The notes below the pieces were generated by a model. The model was not told the origin of the DNA and searched no databases. It saw nothing but the letters and a program-made list of their open reading frames with translations. Positions 33,625 to 43,376 of a DNA stretch of 64,000 nucleotides are shown here, in pieces (position 1 is the first letter of the stretch; each line of letters begins with the position of its first letter). This stretch comes from Rhodospirillaceae bacterium (lineage in GTDB: Bacteria > Pseudomonadota > Alphaproteobacteria > UBA8366 > Aestuariispiraceae), in assembly GCA_002709955.1 (NCBI GenBank), contig PAQY01000007.1, positions 124,001-188,000 on the forward strand, given 5' to 3'. Made by a program: the position numbers and the translations under genes.

Positions 33625-36222
33625 TTATGCGGCCTCTGCCTCGATCTCGCGCCCGTTCAGCACCAGATGCCCGTTGCTGGCCCCGACCGTGACGGTATCG
33701 CCCTCATTCAGGCTGCCATCCAGGATCAGATTGGCCAGCGGGTTTTGCAGATGCTTCTGAATTACCCGCTTCAATGGGCGTGCGCCATAGACCGGATCAT
33801 ACCCCGCATTGCCCAACCACATCAGGGCAGCAGGATCGACCGTCAGAGTGATCTTGCGATCTTTCAGCAGGGCCCGCAGGTGGTCCAGTTGGATATCCAC
33901 GATGCCCGACATATTCTCCCGCGACAGGCGACGGAACAGCAGGATTTCGTCCAACCGGTTCAAAAATTCCGGTCGGAAGGCATGGCGGACTACTTCCATA
34001 ACCTGTGGGCGTACCGCTTCGACATCCTCACCGTCTTTCTGGTCGGCCAAGTATTCCGCACCAAGATTCGACGTCAGGATGATCAGCACATTGCGGAAAT
34101 CCACCGTGCGGCCCTGTCCATCGGTCAGGCGTCCATCGTCCAGGACCTGCAGTAACACATTGAAAACATCCGGATGCGCCTTTTCGATCTCATCGAACAG
34201 GATCACCTGATAGGGTCTGCGCCGCACGGCTTCGGTCAGGGCACCGCCTTCGTCATAGCCAACATAGCCCGGTGGCGCACCGATCAGGCGAGAGACGGAA
34301 TGCTTTTCCATATATTCCGACATGTCGATGCGGATCATGGCCTGGTCATCATCGAACAGGAAATCCGCCAGTGTTTTGGTAAGTTCCGTCTTCCCGACAC
34401 CGGTTGGGCCCAGAAACAGGAAACTGCCAATGGGTCGATTGGGGTCCTGAAGACCCGCACGGGCACGGCGCACCGCGCTGGATATTGCGGTGATTGCCTG
34501 ACTTTGGCCAATCACGCGTTTGCCCAGCAGGGATTCCATTTGCAAAAGCTTTTCGCGTTCACCCTCCAGCATCTTGTCGACAGGAATACCGGTCCAGCGT
34601 GACACGATGGATGCGATATCTTGATCGCGCACTTCTTCTTCCAGCATCGACCCTGTGCCTTGGGTTTCCGCGGCTGCAAGCTTGGCTTCCAGGTCGGGGA
34701 TGACGCCATAGGCCAGCTCGCCTGCACGGTCATATCGGCCTTCCCGTTGCGCGGTCGCCAGTTCACTGCGCGCTGAATCCAGTTTTTCCTTCAGACCCTG
34801 GGCCGCGTTCAGCTTGCCTTTCTCGGCCTGCCATTGGGCGGTCAGGGTGGCGGACTGCTCTTCAAGATCGCTCAATTCCGCTTGCAGTTTTTCCAGCCGA
34901 TCCTTGGACGCCTTATCGGTTTCCTTTTTCAGGGCCTCGCGTTCGATCTTCAACTGGATGATGCGCCGATCCAATTCGTCGATGGCTTCTGGTTTGCTGT
35001 CGACTTCCATGCGCAGGCGCGACGCGGCCTCATCCACAAGGTCAATCGCCTTATCCGGCAGGAACCGGTCGGTGATATAGCGATTGGACAAGATAGCAGC
35101 CGCGACAATCGCCGCATCGGTGATGCGAACCCCGTGGTGAAGCTCATACTTTTCCTTCAGGCCACGCAGGATCGAAATTGTGTCTTCCACAGAAGGTTCC
35201 GCGACAAAGACAGTCTGGAACCGGCGGGCCAGGGCAGCATCCTTTTCGATATGCTTGCGATATTCATTCAGGGTCGTGGCCCCGACGCAATGCAATGCCC
35301 CCCGCGCTAGGGCGGGTTTCAGCATATTGGACGCATCCATTGACCCTTCGGCACTGCCCGCGCCGACAAGTGTGTGCAATTCGTCAATAAAGACGATGAT
35401 GCTGCCTGCGGCGGCCTCAATTTCTTCCAGCACGGCTTTCAGGCGCTCTTCAAATTCACCGCGGAATTTCGCGCCTGCCACCATAGAAGCCAGGTCCAGC
35501 GCCATCAGGCGCTTGTCGCGCAGGGTTTCGGGCACGTCACCGGCAACGATACGCTGGGCCAGGCCCTCGATAATCGCGGTCTTACCGACACCCGGTTCCC
35601 CGATCAATACGGGGTTGTTTTTGGTGCGGCGGGACAGGACCTGAATGGTGCGGCGGATTTCTTCGTCACGCCCGATCACGGGATCCAATTTCCCATCCCG
35701 CGCCACTTGTGTCAGGTCGCGCGCATATTTCTTAAGCGCGTCATATTTGCTCTCTGCGGAGGCTGAATCGGCCGTGCGGCCCTGGCGCATGTCTTTGATT
35801 GCCGCATTCAAGGCCTGGGGTTTCACATTCGCTGTGCCAAGGATTTTCGCAGATTCTGTCCCTTGAGCCAGGGCCAGGGCCAGCAGAAGAATTTCTGTTG
35901 TGACGAAACTGTCGCCATTTTTCTCTGCGGTCGTTTCTGCAGAATCCAGAACCTTGGCCAGGGCTGTGTCCAGATGCAGCCCCCCCGCGCCAGCGCCTTG
36001 CACTTTTGGCAGTTTCGCAATGGCCTGGGTAACACTGGTCAGGGCCTGTTTGGCATCGCCACCGGCGGCAGAAATCAGGTTGGCCGCCATGCCTTCTTCG
36101 TCATCCAGCAGGGCTTTCAACAGGTGTTCCGGGGTCAGCCGCTGGTTATCTTCCCGCACGGCAATTGTTTGCGCGGCCTGAATAAACCCGCGCGCGCGTT
36201 CAGTGAATTTTTCTATGTTCAT
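33625..36222 (-). CDS. clpB: ATP-dependent disaggregase chaperone ClpB
   Basis: An 865-residue Hsp100 protein that rescues aggregated proteins together with DnaK. The N-terminal domain lies at 1-150, the first AAA+ module has Walker A GEPGVGKT at 208-215, and the coiled-coil M-domain is at about 410-530 ([19 protein letters not shown]). The second AAA+ module has [10 protein letters not shown] near 610. Length and order are normal. It carries a heat-shock-type promoter about 105 bp upstream and a terminator 24 bp after the stop, indicating a monocistronic RpoH-controlled unit. Confidence 0.97.
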   Translation of the reverse strand: MNIEKFTERARGFIQAAQTIAVREDNQRLTPEHLLKALLDDEEGMAANLISAAGGDAKQALTSVTQAIAKLPKVQGAGAGGLHLDTALAKVLDSAETTAEKNGDSFVTTEILLLALALAQGTESAKILGTANVKPQALNAAIKDMRQGRTADSASAESKYDALKKYARDLTQVARDGKLDPVIGRDEEIRRTIQVLSRRTKNNPVLIGEPGVGKTAIIEGLAQRIVAGDVPETLRDKRLMALDLASMVAGAKFRGEFEERLKAVLEEIEAAAGSIIVFIDELHTLVGAGSAEGSMDASNMLKPALARGALHCVGATTLNEYRKHIEKDAALARRFQTVFVAEPSVEDTISILRGLKEKYELHHGVRITDAAIVAAAILSNRYITDRFLPDKAIDLVDEAASRLRMEVDSKPEAIDELDRRIIQLKIEREALKKETDKASKDRLEKLQAELSDLEEQSATLTAQWQAEKGKLNAAQGLKEKLDSARSELATAQREGRYDRAGELAYGVIPDLEAKLAAAETQGTGSMLEEEVRDQDIASIVSRWTGIPVDKMLEGEREKLLQMESLLGKRVIGQSQAITAISSAVRRARAGLQDPNRPIGSFLFLGPTGVGKTELTKTLADFLFDDDQAMIRIDMSEYMEKHSVSRLIGAPPGYVGYDEGGALTEAVRRRPYQVILFDEIEKAHPDVFNVLLQVLDDGRLTDGQGRTVDFRNVLIILTSNLGAEYLADQKDGEDVEAVRPQVMEVVRHAFRPEFLNRLDEILLFRRLSRENMSGIVDIQLDHLRALLKDRKITLTVDPAALMWLGNAGYDPVYGARPLKRVIQKHLQNPLANLILDGSLNEGDTVTVGASNGHLVLNGREIEAEAA

Positions 36223-36326
36223 CGTCAGTAACCTCTCGTTTCCGTCTCCCTCTTTGAGGCAAGACCGGTATAGGAGTTATCGTTTCCGTCATGATGGGAC
36301 CCGCTGGGCGGCATCCCCACGATATC

Positions 36327-36356
36327 TATATGGGTAAGCACAGATTATGCCACAAG
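36327..36356 (-). promoter_or_regulatory. Candidate sigma-32 (heat-shock) promoter of clpB
   Basis: On the minus strand CTTGTG (36356-36351), a 16-base spacer, and CCCATATA (36334-36327). This is the same architecture as the rpoH promoter and close to the sigma-32 consensus CTTGAA / CCCATnT. The leader to the clpB start is about 100 nt. Confidence 0.65.
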
Positions 36357-36484
36357 GTTTGCCAACAGGCCTGTTGACGAATCTTACAATTGGCTGTGTC
36401 TGTTTTACAAAAACTCCATTCGTCTGTTGATGGAACTAATGATAAGAGAAACCATACATTTTCTGTATGAAAAGGATGAACCCC

Positions 36485-37075
36485 ATGGTCGCCATTCGTG
36501 AAACATTGCCAATACATCCTGATCAGGTGACGCGCGATACCGTGGTCGATTTCATCATTGAGATGTTCCATCACATGGGCAGCCAGGATTATCTGGGGGA
36601 AGCGATCAGTCAGGGTGAGCATGGTATTCAATGCGCCATTATGGCCGATCAGCTGGAGAGCAAGGATACACTGACCGCTGCGGCCCTGCTGCATGACCTT
36701 GGACATTTCCTGCATACCCGCGCCGAAGATTGCGCCGATCATGGAATTGATGCGCAGCATGAAGATTATGGTGCTGATTTTCTGGCCCGGTTCTATCCCC
36801 CGGCCGTCAGTGAGCCGGTGCGCCTGCATGTGAATGCGAAACGGTATTTATGCGCAGTTGAGCCTGACTATTTCAATCGGCTGTCGCAGGCATCCATTCA
36901 CAGTCTGGCACTGCAGGGTGGCCCGCTGCAGGGCGACGCGCTGGAAGCCTTTGCCGCCAATCCGTATCGACAGGACGCGGTCACATTGAGGCGCTGTGAC
37001 GAGGGGGCAAAAGTACCCAATCTGTCATTGCCCGATATTGAAACTTTTCGGCCCCTCTTGATACGCGTGCTCTAA
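36485..37075 (+). CDS. PhnZ/TmpB-like HD-domain diiron oxygenase
   Basis: A 196-residue HD-domain protein. Putative diiron ligands are His46, His70-Asp71 in LLHDLGH, His92, His115 and Asp172. The Tyr36xxGlu39 pair in DYLGE is the feature of the mixed-valence PhnZ/TmpB branch, and the spacing agrees with PhnZ as I recall it. The SLxLQGG segment near 140-146 also fits the substrate pocket. Known relatives cleave organophosphonates such as 2-amino-1-hydroxyethylphosphonate with O2. No PhnY-like partner, phosphonate transporter or phosphonate lyase is nearby, so the substrate is uncertain. ATG 36485 is chosen with AAGGA at 36472-36476; ATG 36467 is also in frame. Confidence 0.8.
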   Translation: MVAIRETLPIHPDQVTRDTVVDFIIEMFHHMGSQDYLGEAISQGEHGIQCAIMADQLESKDTLTAAALLHDLGHFLHTRAEDCADHGIDAQHEDYGADFLARFYPPAVSEPVRLHVNAKRYLCAVEPDYFNRLSQASIHSLALQGGPLQGDALEAFAANPYRQDAVTLRRCDEGAKVPNLSLPDIETFRPLLIRVL

Positions 37076-40000
37076 TCAATTGCTGGAATGTCCCAGCGCT
37101 GGCCCGCCAACAGCATTTCTGACAATTTGTCTGCGGGTTGCGGGGTTGCGAAAAAGAACCCCTGACCATATTCGCAGTTCAAGGCCTTCAGCTTCCGCAG
37201 ATGGCGGTCTGATTCCACACCTTCTGCAATAATATCCATGCCCAGACTGTGGGCAAGCAGAATGATCGAGCGGATAATTTCCATATTTTCAGCTTTTTCA
37301 TCCATGCTGACGACAAAAGACCGGTCGATCTTTAAGGTATCGAAGGGGAACCGGTGCAGGTAGCTTAGTGATGAATAGCCGGTTCCAAAATCATCGATAG
37401 ACAATGCTACGCCCAATTCTTTCAGGTCGACTAGAATCCGGGACGTGATTTCCGGATTCATCATGATCATGCTTTCGGTGACTTCCAGTTTCAATTGCGA
37501 TCCGCTGATCCCTTCGCGGGCCAGTATCAGTTCTATCTCCCGCACCATGTCGGGGTCCTGTAACTGCCGACCCGACAGGTTCACACTGATTGTCTTGGGT
37601 GCTTTGGCCCCCAATGTATCATCCCATTTCTTGAGTTGGCGGCAGGCCAGGCGCAAGGCCGCCGTGCCAATAGCGTTGATCAGGCCGGTATCTTCCGCCA
37701 GGGGAATAAAGTCCGCGGGGACCACGGTGCCACGATCTGGATGTCGCCACCGGGCAAGGGCCTCGACACCGGCGATTTCACCCGTTTCAAAACTGATGAT
37801 TGGTTGATAATACATTTCAATTTCGTCGCGATCCACGGCACGGCGCAAGTCATTTTCCAACTGCATCTGGGTGATGGCGCGGGTCTGCATCTGGGAATCG
37901 AAAATGGCTGTTGATGATTGCCCCTTTGCCTTGGCCTTGTACATCGCGATATCGGCGGCGCGCAGCATTTCTTCGGCATCGGAAAACCCTTTGCTGGGCG
38001 TTGCGATCCCGACACAGGCAGAGGTGAAAATTTCCTGGTCCCCGATCTGGAAGGCTGCTGCCAGATCCGATTGTAACCAATGCACGGTATCCAGGGCTTC
38101 TTCCTGTGATCCGATGCTGGTCAGCAGGATGCCAAACTCATCACCAGACAGGCGGGCAATGGAATCACCGGCCTTCAAAACCGTTTCCAATCGGCGGGCA
38201 ACTTTGATCAGCAAGGCATCGCCCAAATCATGACCCAGTGAATCATTAATCACTTTGAACCGGTCCAGGTCTAACAGCAGCACCGCATATTTGTCTTGGG
38301 CCGTATCTGGATGGCGCCGACGTTCCTGTTCAATTCGGTCCAGGAACAGGGCGCGGTTGGGCAATCCTGTGACGGGATCATACAGCGCGTCCCGGATCAG
38401 TTTCTCTTCCGTGCGTTTGCGTTCAGTTATATCGGTTAAAGAACCGGTCAGTCGCACGGCTTCCCCGGTGTCGTCCCGCACGGCAATGGCCCGGGCCAAG
38501 GCCCACAAATAATCTCCATTCGCATGCAAAATACGAAATCGCGATTGCAGATGATCGGTGCGGCCATTCAAATGCGCATCGATATCCATTTGCAATTCTT
38601 CAATATCTTTTGGATGCACCCGATCAAACCAGTCATGCGATTTTTCCGAAATTGGATCCTTGCCCAGCCCCAGCATGTCGCGCCAGCGTGGCGATGTGTA
38701 CAAATGGTCTTCCTGGATATTCCAGTCCCACAGGCCATCATTGGCACCGGCAGCGGCAAGTGCATAGCGTTCTTCGGATCGGCGCAAGGCTTCGCTGGTG
38801 CGTTCACGGTCGCTGATATCGGTATAGGTGATCACCAAGTCACGATCGCCCATGGTGCTGAATGAAACCTGGACCCAGCGGTCGTTGCTCAGGCGAACAA
38901 ATTCAGTATCTGGTGTCGAACTGGCCTCAGCCGTGTTGACGCCCTGGTTGTCCATCAGTCGATCCAAAGCCGCCCGCAATGCCACCGCATCATTTCCGTG
39001 CAATGCAATATCGATGACGTCACGCAGGGACATACCGATGGATATCTTGCCTGGATCGATGGTGAACAGGTCCAGGAACCGGTTGTTCCAATTCAGAAGG
39101 GTACCCTTGTCATCCAATGCGGTCAGGCCATCACTCATATTATCGAATGTGGACTTTATAAGGGCCGCGGCAGCCGCCTTTTCCCGCTCTTCCCGGCGTC
39201 GGTCGGTGACATCCAGATACAGGGATACCAGCATTCCATCAGGAGATTTTAAACGCCTGATCTCTATCAATCGGCCATCAGGAAGCGTTTCTTCCGTCGT
39301 GTCTGTAGAAGCCCGCGCTAGCATGGCCAGGCGATCTGCAATGAAAGCTTCCGGGTCCGATACGTCGCCGAACTCACCCCGTTCCAGGCGCAGACGCATG
39401 ATCTGTTCCGCTGGCACGGGTGTCTTAAACTGGTCTTTTGGCAGCCCATACAAGGTGTAAAAATGGTCGTTACAGGCAACCAAAGTCAAATCCGGGTCGA
39501 CGATTGTGATCCCCTCGGCCATGCGTTCAACCATGGTCTGCATCAAAGACCGTTCACGACTTAAGGCATGTTTTCTGCGACTGGTGGCGCTGGCGGAAAA
39601 CAGGACAGCTAAAATCAGGCCACCGACGATAACGCTGCCAAGGCGCAGACTGTTGCCCAATTCATCGGATGGACCCCCCTGAAATCTTTCATTGGCCTGC
39701 CAGGTAAAAGAAATGTTCAGGCCGTCTTTGTTGATCTGTGTCGTCAGGTTGGCCTGTGCCCCGTCAATCGGGGATGTCTCATGAATAACATGATCACGGT
39801 CCTGGATTGTAACAGAGACACCATCGGGCAGGGACTGCATCAGAATGCTGCGGGTCAGTTTCGTTAGGTTCAGGAGGCCCAGCACGATCCCATTATCGCC
39901 TTGGCAGACAGTGATCGGGGCCATGATACCATTTTTGCCACGATATCCCGGACCAATCGTCGGGTCGTTTTCAGATTGAAAGCCTTCGCTAACGGTTTGG

Positions 40001-40503
40001 ACAAAGGCAGGCACCGCGGTCAGGTCCAGGCCTGCGAACAGCGTATCGGGCGCGCCGTCGGCGTGAAGAACGATAAAACCATCGCCGGTCTGCGCGCTGG
40101 GCAAATGATCTGGCCCCAGCATCGTGACCCCAATGCGGGATTCGAAGCTGGCGCGGTCTTGCGCTGGAATCCAGATCGCATAGGCCAAACCATCAAAGGA
40201 AATGGACCTTTGACGGCGGTACATCAAACTGGATTCCAGGGCAAAGATTGCGTCAAACCGCGTGTTATCACGCTCAGACCCTTCGGGCAGGCTGCGCGCA
40301 AAGGCGTATAATTGCAGTTGATCGCGTTCCAGGGCACCAGACACCATTCGCGTGATGTCATTGGCTTCCTGAGAGACTAGATTCGACCAGTGTTTTTCGG
40401 AATACCGGTCCACTTGCCATGCTGCAAACCATCCCGCACCAATGGTTAAAGTTGCGATCAGGATCGCAAACCAATACCACCCAGTGGCTAGGCGTTGCCG
40501 CAC
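37072..40503 (-). CDS. CHASE-PAS-GGDEF-EAL membrane protein (cyclic-di-GMP signalling)
   Basis: A 1143-residue membrane sensor. One span is at about 10-30, a CHASE-like periplasmic domain at about 70-250, and a second span at about 285-306. Three PAS-type domains follow at about 325-440, 447-565 and 575-700. A GGDEF domain (705-865) carries SGDEF at 786-790 instead of GGDEF. The EAL domain (890-1130) is intact, with E914-A-L, the catalytic DDFGTGYSSL near 1038 and AEGVES near 1094. It probably degrades c-di-GMP; the variant GGDEF may be inactive or sense GTP. The start is GTG 40503. Its 3' end overlaps the convergent oxygenase gene by 4 bp. Confidence 0.92.
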   Translation of the reverse strand: MRQRLATGWYWFAILIATLTIGAGWFAAWQVDRYSEKHWSNLVSQEANDITRMVSGALERDQLQLYAFARSLPEGSERDNTRFDAIFALESSLMYRRQRSISFDGLAYAIWIPAQDRASFESRIGVTMLGPDHLPSAQTGDGFIVLHADGAPDTLFAGLDLTAVPAFVQTVSEGFQSENDPTIGPGYRGKNGIMAPITVCQGDNGIVLGLLNLTKLTRSILMQSLPDGVSVTIQDRDHVIHETSPIDGAQANLTTQINKDGLNISFTWQANERFQGGPSDELGNSLRLGSVIVGGLILAVLFSASATSRRKHALSRERSLMQTMVERMAEGITIVDPDLTLVACNDHFYTLYGLPKDQFKTPVPAEQIMRLRLERGEFGDVSDPEAFIADRLAMLARASTDTTEETLPDGRLIEIRRLKSPDGMLVSLYLDVTDRRREEREKAAAAALIKSTFDNMSDGLTALDDKGTLLNWNNRFLDLFTIDPGKISIGMSLRDVIDIALHGNDAVALRAALDRLMDNQGVNTAEASSTPDTEFVRLSNDRWVQVSFSTMGDRDLVITYTDISDRERTSEALRRSEERYALAAAGANDGLWDWNIQEDHLYTSPRWRDMLGLGKDPISEKSHDWFDRVHPKDIEELQMDIDAHLNGRTDHLQSRFRILHANGDYLWALARAIAVRDDTGEAVRLTGSLTDITERKRTEEKLIRDALYDPVTGLPNRALFLDRIEQERRRHPDTAQDKYAVLLLDLDRFKVINDSLGHDLGDALLIKVARRLETVLKAGDSIARLSGDEFGILLTSIGSQEEALDTVHWLQSDLAAAFQIGDQEIFTSACVGIATPSKGFSDAEEMLRAADIAMYKAKAKGQSSTAIFDSQMQTRAITQMQLENDLRRAVDRDEIEMYYQPIISFETGEIAGVEALARWRHPDRGTVVPADFIPLAEDTGLINAIGTAALRLACRQLKKWDDTLGAKAPKTISVNLSGRQLQDPDMVREIELILAREGISGSQLKLEVTESMIMMNPEITSRILVDLKELGVALSIDDFGTGYSSLSYLHRFPFDTLKIDRSFVVSMDEKAENMEIIRSIILLAHSLGMDIIAEGVESDRHLRKLKALNCEYGQGFFFATPQPADKLSEMLLAGQRWDIPAID

Positions 40504-40650
40504 AGGCGAATTCTCCCAAGATACAGACTGCTAGATACAAACTAATAGTGTGTCTGCCTTATTTGCGGCAGTTAGTCCAACAATCTTACAATGTTTGGTC
40601 AAGCGTTACGGGGATTGGATGCTGTCCAATCCTGGTGTAAAAGGCCGGTG

Positions 40651-41679
40651 ATGAAAACGAACCCTGATATAGCCAGAAAAAGCCGTGTAATGGATCGGCG
40701 GTTGAGCATCGCCCCGATGATGGACTGGACGGATCGGTTTGACCGATACTTCCTGCGTCTGATCACGCGGCACAGTCTGTTGTACACGGAAATGATCACC
40801 ACCGGGGCCCTGTTGCATGGCGATGCCCCGCGGTTTCTGGCGTTTGACGTGGCGGAACACCCGGTCGCCTGTCAATTGGGCGGGTCATCGCCCAAGGATC
40901 TGGCAACGGCCGCCCGAATGGTTGAACGCGCCGGATATGACGAGGTGAACCTGAATGTCGGTTGCCCGTCAGATCGTGTCCAGAATGGGCAATTCGGGGC
41001 CTGCCTGATGGCTGAGCCCCAATTGGTGCGCGACTGCGTGGCTGCGATGCGCGATGTTGTCTCCATCCCCGTGACGGTAAAATGTCGCATCGGGATCAAT
41101 GGCCGCGACAGATATCAGGATTTGGCGAATTTCATTGAGACTGTGCGGCAGGGCGGATGCGATACGTTCATCGTCCATGCCCGGATCGCGGTCCTGGAAG
41201 GGCTAAGCCCGAAGCAGAATCGTGAAATCCCACCGCTGCAATATGACGTGGTGCATCAGGTAAAGCGGGATTTTCCGTCCTTGTCGATCAGCCTGAATGG
41301 CGGGGTGCAGACTCTGGATCAGGCCCTTGTGCATCTATCGGACCTAGATGGTGTCATGATGGGGCGGGCTGCCTATCAGGATCCCTATTGTCTGGCACAG
41401 GCGGACTCTTTGATTTTTGGGGATTCGCCGGATCAACAAAAAAGTCGCCATAACATTGTGCGTTTAATGCTGCCCTATATTGAGGCGCAATGCCGTGACG
41501 GGATCGCGCTGCACCATATAACCCGGCACATTCTGGGCCTGTTCAATGGCCTGCCAGGGGCGCGGCGGTGGCGGCGTTTTCTGAGTGAAAATGCCTATAG
41601 CGCACAGGCGGGCCCTGAAATTGTTGAACAGGCAATGGCGCTGGTTCCAGAACAGCACGATACGTCGATGCTGGCCTAA
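40651..41679 (+). CDS. dusA: tRNA-dihydrouridine(20/20a) synthase DusA
   Basis: An FMN TIM-barrel enzyme of about 342 residues that reduces uridines 20/20a in the tRNA D-loop with NADPH. The N-terminal DusA signature is SIAPMMDWTDRFDRYFLR, and the catalytic Cys105 is in LNVGCPSDRVQNGQFG. The DusA-specific motif HARIAVLEGLSPKQNRE is near 190. Start ATG 40651 is placed 7 bp after AAGG (40641-40644); ATG 40690 is also possible. It is divergent from the GGDEF-EAL gene and overlaps the next convergent gene by 4 bp. Confidence 0.94.
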   Translation: MKTNPDIARKSRVMDRRLSIAPMMDWTDRFDRYFLRLITRHSLLYTEMITTGALLHGDAPRFLAFDVAEHPVACQLGGSSPKDLATAARMVERAGYDEVNLNVGCPSDRVQNGQFGACLMAEPQLVRDCVAAMRDVVSIPVTVKCRIGINGRDRYQDLANFIETVRQGGCDTFIVHARIAVLEGLSPKQNREIPPLQYDVVHQVKRDFPSLSISLNGGVQTLDQALVHLSDLDGVMMGRAAYQDPYCLAQADSLIFGDSPDQQKSRHNIVRLMLPYIEAQCRDGIALHHITRHILGLFNGLPGARRWRRFLSENAYSAQAGPEIVEQAMALVPEQHDTSMLA

Positions 41680-41930
41680 AGGCGGCCAATGCGCACCATG
41701 GCGGTATAGACTGCTTTGGCGACCTCTGACGGCTTGTATCGCCCGATTTCTATTGTCTCGCGGCCTGATTTCAGCATTTCTGGGTCGGGTTCTAGCGGCA
41801 CAATTCCCCATCCGGCATTGTTGATTGCCCGGATCACGGAATCTGCCTGTTTTGTATAATTCTCATTGAAAAATGTTCGGTCTGCCCGCTTGATCGCCTT
41901 GGCGATAATGGTGTGTATATCATCTGACAT
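41676..41930 (-). CDS. Small protein of unknown function
   Basis: An 84-residue soluble protein with no recognised domain. The start ATG 41930 (MSDDIHTIIAKAIK) is favoured since AAGGA lies about ten bases upstream; ATG 41939 is too close to that site. The sequence resembles a helical, slightly basic small protein (RADRTFFNENYTKQADSVIRA). It converges with dusA, overlapping by 4 bp. Codon use fits the neighbours, so I regard it as real, but nothing more can be said. Confidence 0.55.
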   Translation of the reverse strand: MSDDIHTIIAKAIKRADRTFFNENYTKQADSVIRAINNAGWGIVPLEPDPEMLKSGRETIEIGRYKPSEVAKAVYTAMVRIGRL

Positions 41931-42068
41931 GCGCGACATTTCCTTAAATGAGGAAAAACTTCCGCTCGATTCGGGTAAATAGAGCAAGCATTCTGGCCTG
42001 CCAGAGTTTGGTCGTACTGCGCAATAAACAGGATGGACAGCCACTCTTATTAAGGGCAATTAGGGTCC

Positions 42069-43367
42069 ATGTATTTTCTGATCACCCCTAGGCTGCGGAT
42101 CCCGTTGACGCTTCTTGTCGTTGCCTGCTGCCTTGGTGGTTTGGTGCAACCCAAGATTTTATCCGTTTACGTCTTTGTCAGTGCAGCCATGGCGGCTATT
42201 GGTGTCCTGTGGGCCGCCAGAGACGCATCGTGGCGAAATGCATGTTGGATGAAATCGCGTGTTGGCCTGTCTGTCGGGCTTTTGTTTCTGATCGTTGCCA
42301 GCATTTCGCTTTTTTGGTTTGTACCACAGGACTCGCTGCCAGTGGACCGCGTGGGAAAGTTGGCGGCGATGGGGCTTTCCCTATTTTTGCTTTTGGTGGT
42401 TCCGGTCGGACACTTAACAGTTCGGGCAATCGCAGCGGGACTTCTTATCGGGATGGCCCTAGTGGCCGTTGTTCTAATTGAGAATGGCCTGATTGGATAC
42501 CTTGGCACTATTTTTGTCGGTCCGCCAAATACGGGGGAGTACGATAATTTCTATAAGGCGCCTGCAACGATTCTGGCCATTTTGATATTTCCTGCATTCT
42601 TGCTGTATCGGTCGGTCGTCAGCGCTGGCGTCGCAACCAGATGGGGGGCGGGGCTGTATTGCATTGCGGTGCTGGGGGTTTTGCTGTCAGGGCATACAAC
42701 ATCCATCGCAGCGGTATTGATCGGTCTGTTGATCGCCATTGTCGCGCGATGGGCTCCGAAGAGTGTTGGGGGCCTCATCATACTTGGTGTGTTTCTGATG
42801 ATGACGGTGGTGCCCCTCGCCAATAGCCCCTCCAATGTCAATGCGCTGCTGTCTGCGACACAGAACCATTCCAGCCTGCAACATCGTGTTCTTATCCTGG
42901 ATTTTGCCCTGAAGAAGATCGACCAGTATCCGGTTCTGGGCTGGGGGCTGGACAGTGCGCGATCTTTGCCACAGGGATCGGATAGGATCGTGGATACACC
43001 CGACCGATTGCAGGGTCTGGACACCACCCTGTTGCATGAGGGAGTCGCCCGATTGGGCCAAAATCTTCCCCTTCATCCCCATAACATTCTTGTGCAGATA
43101 AGGCTTGAACTGGGATTGCCCGGCGTGGTGGCGACAGTGCTGGCCTTTGTTTTGATCATTGGCCGAATTGTCCGATTGCCGGGTGCATTGGATCGAAGCG
43201 TTTGCTTCGGGGGGCTGGTTGCTGCGATGGTGATTGCATCGGTCAGTTATGGGGCCTGGCAGACATGGTGGCTTGGCAGTATGGTGCTGATGACGTTCCT
43301 TTTTCGCATCGGTTTGCTGGGTTTGCCCGGTCGATCCCAGACGTCCGCGCACCACACTCGTTTTTAG
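42069..43367 (+). CDS. O-antigen ligase/polymerase-like membrane protein (Wzy_C family)
   Basis: A 432-residue protein with about ten to twelve predicted membrane spans. The large periplasmic loop near residues 270-355 has the Wzy_C/WaaL-type sequence QHRVLILDFALKKIDQYP then LGWGLDSAR and the histidine motif LPLHPHNILVQIRLELG. Such proteins ligate or polymerise O-antigen or related glycans in the periplasm. No other glycan gene is adjacent, and the closest sugar gene is the nucleotide-sugar dehydrogenase at 25278. The next gene begins 10 bp downstream, so it may share a transcript with an aminotransferase. Confidence 0.82.
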   Translation: MYFLITPRLRIPLTLLVVACCLGGLVQPKILSVYVFVSAAMAAIGVLWAARDASWRNACWMKSRVGLSVGLLFLIVASISLFWFVPQDSLPVDRVGKLAAMGLSLFLLLVVPVGHLTVRAIAAGLLIGMALVAVVLIENGLIGYLGTIFVGPPNTGEYDNFYKAPATILAILIFPAFLLYRSVVSAGVATRWGAGLYCIAVLGVLLSGHTTSIAAVLIGLLIAIVARWAPKSVGGLIILGVFLMMTVVPLANSPSNVNALLSATQNHSSLQHRVLILDFALKKIDQYPVLGWGLDSARSLPQGSDRIVDTPDRLQGLDTTLLHEGVARLGQNLPLHPHNILVQIRLELGLPGVVATVLAFVLIIGRIVRLPGALDRSVCFGGLVAAMVIASVSYGAWQTWWLGSMVLMTFLFRIGLLGLPGRSQTSAHHTRF

Positions 43368-43376
43368 GGTATATCC

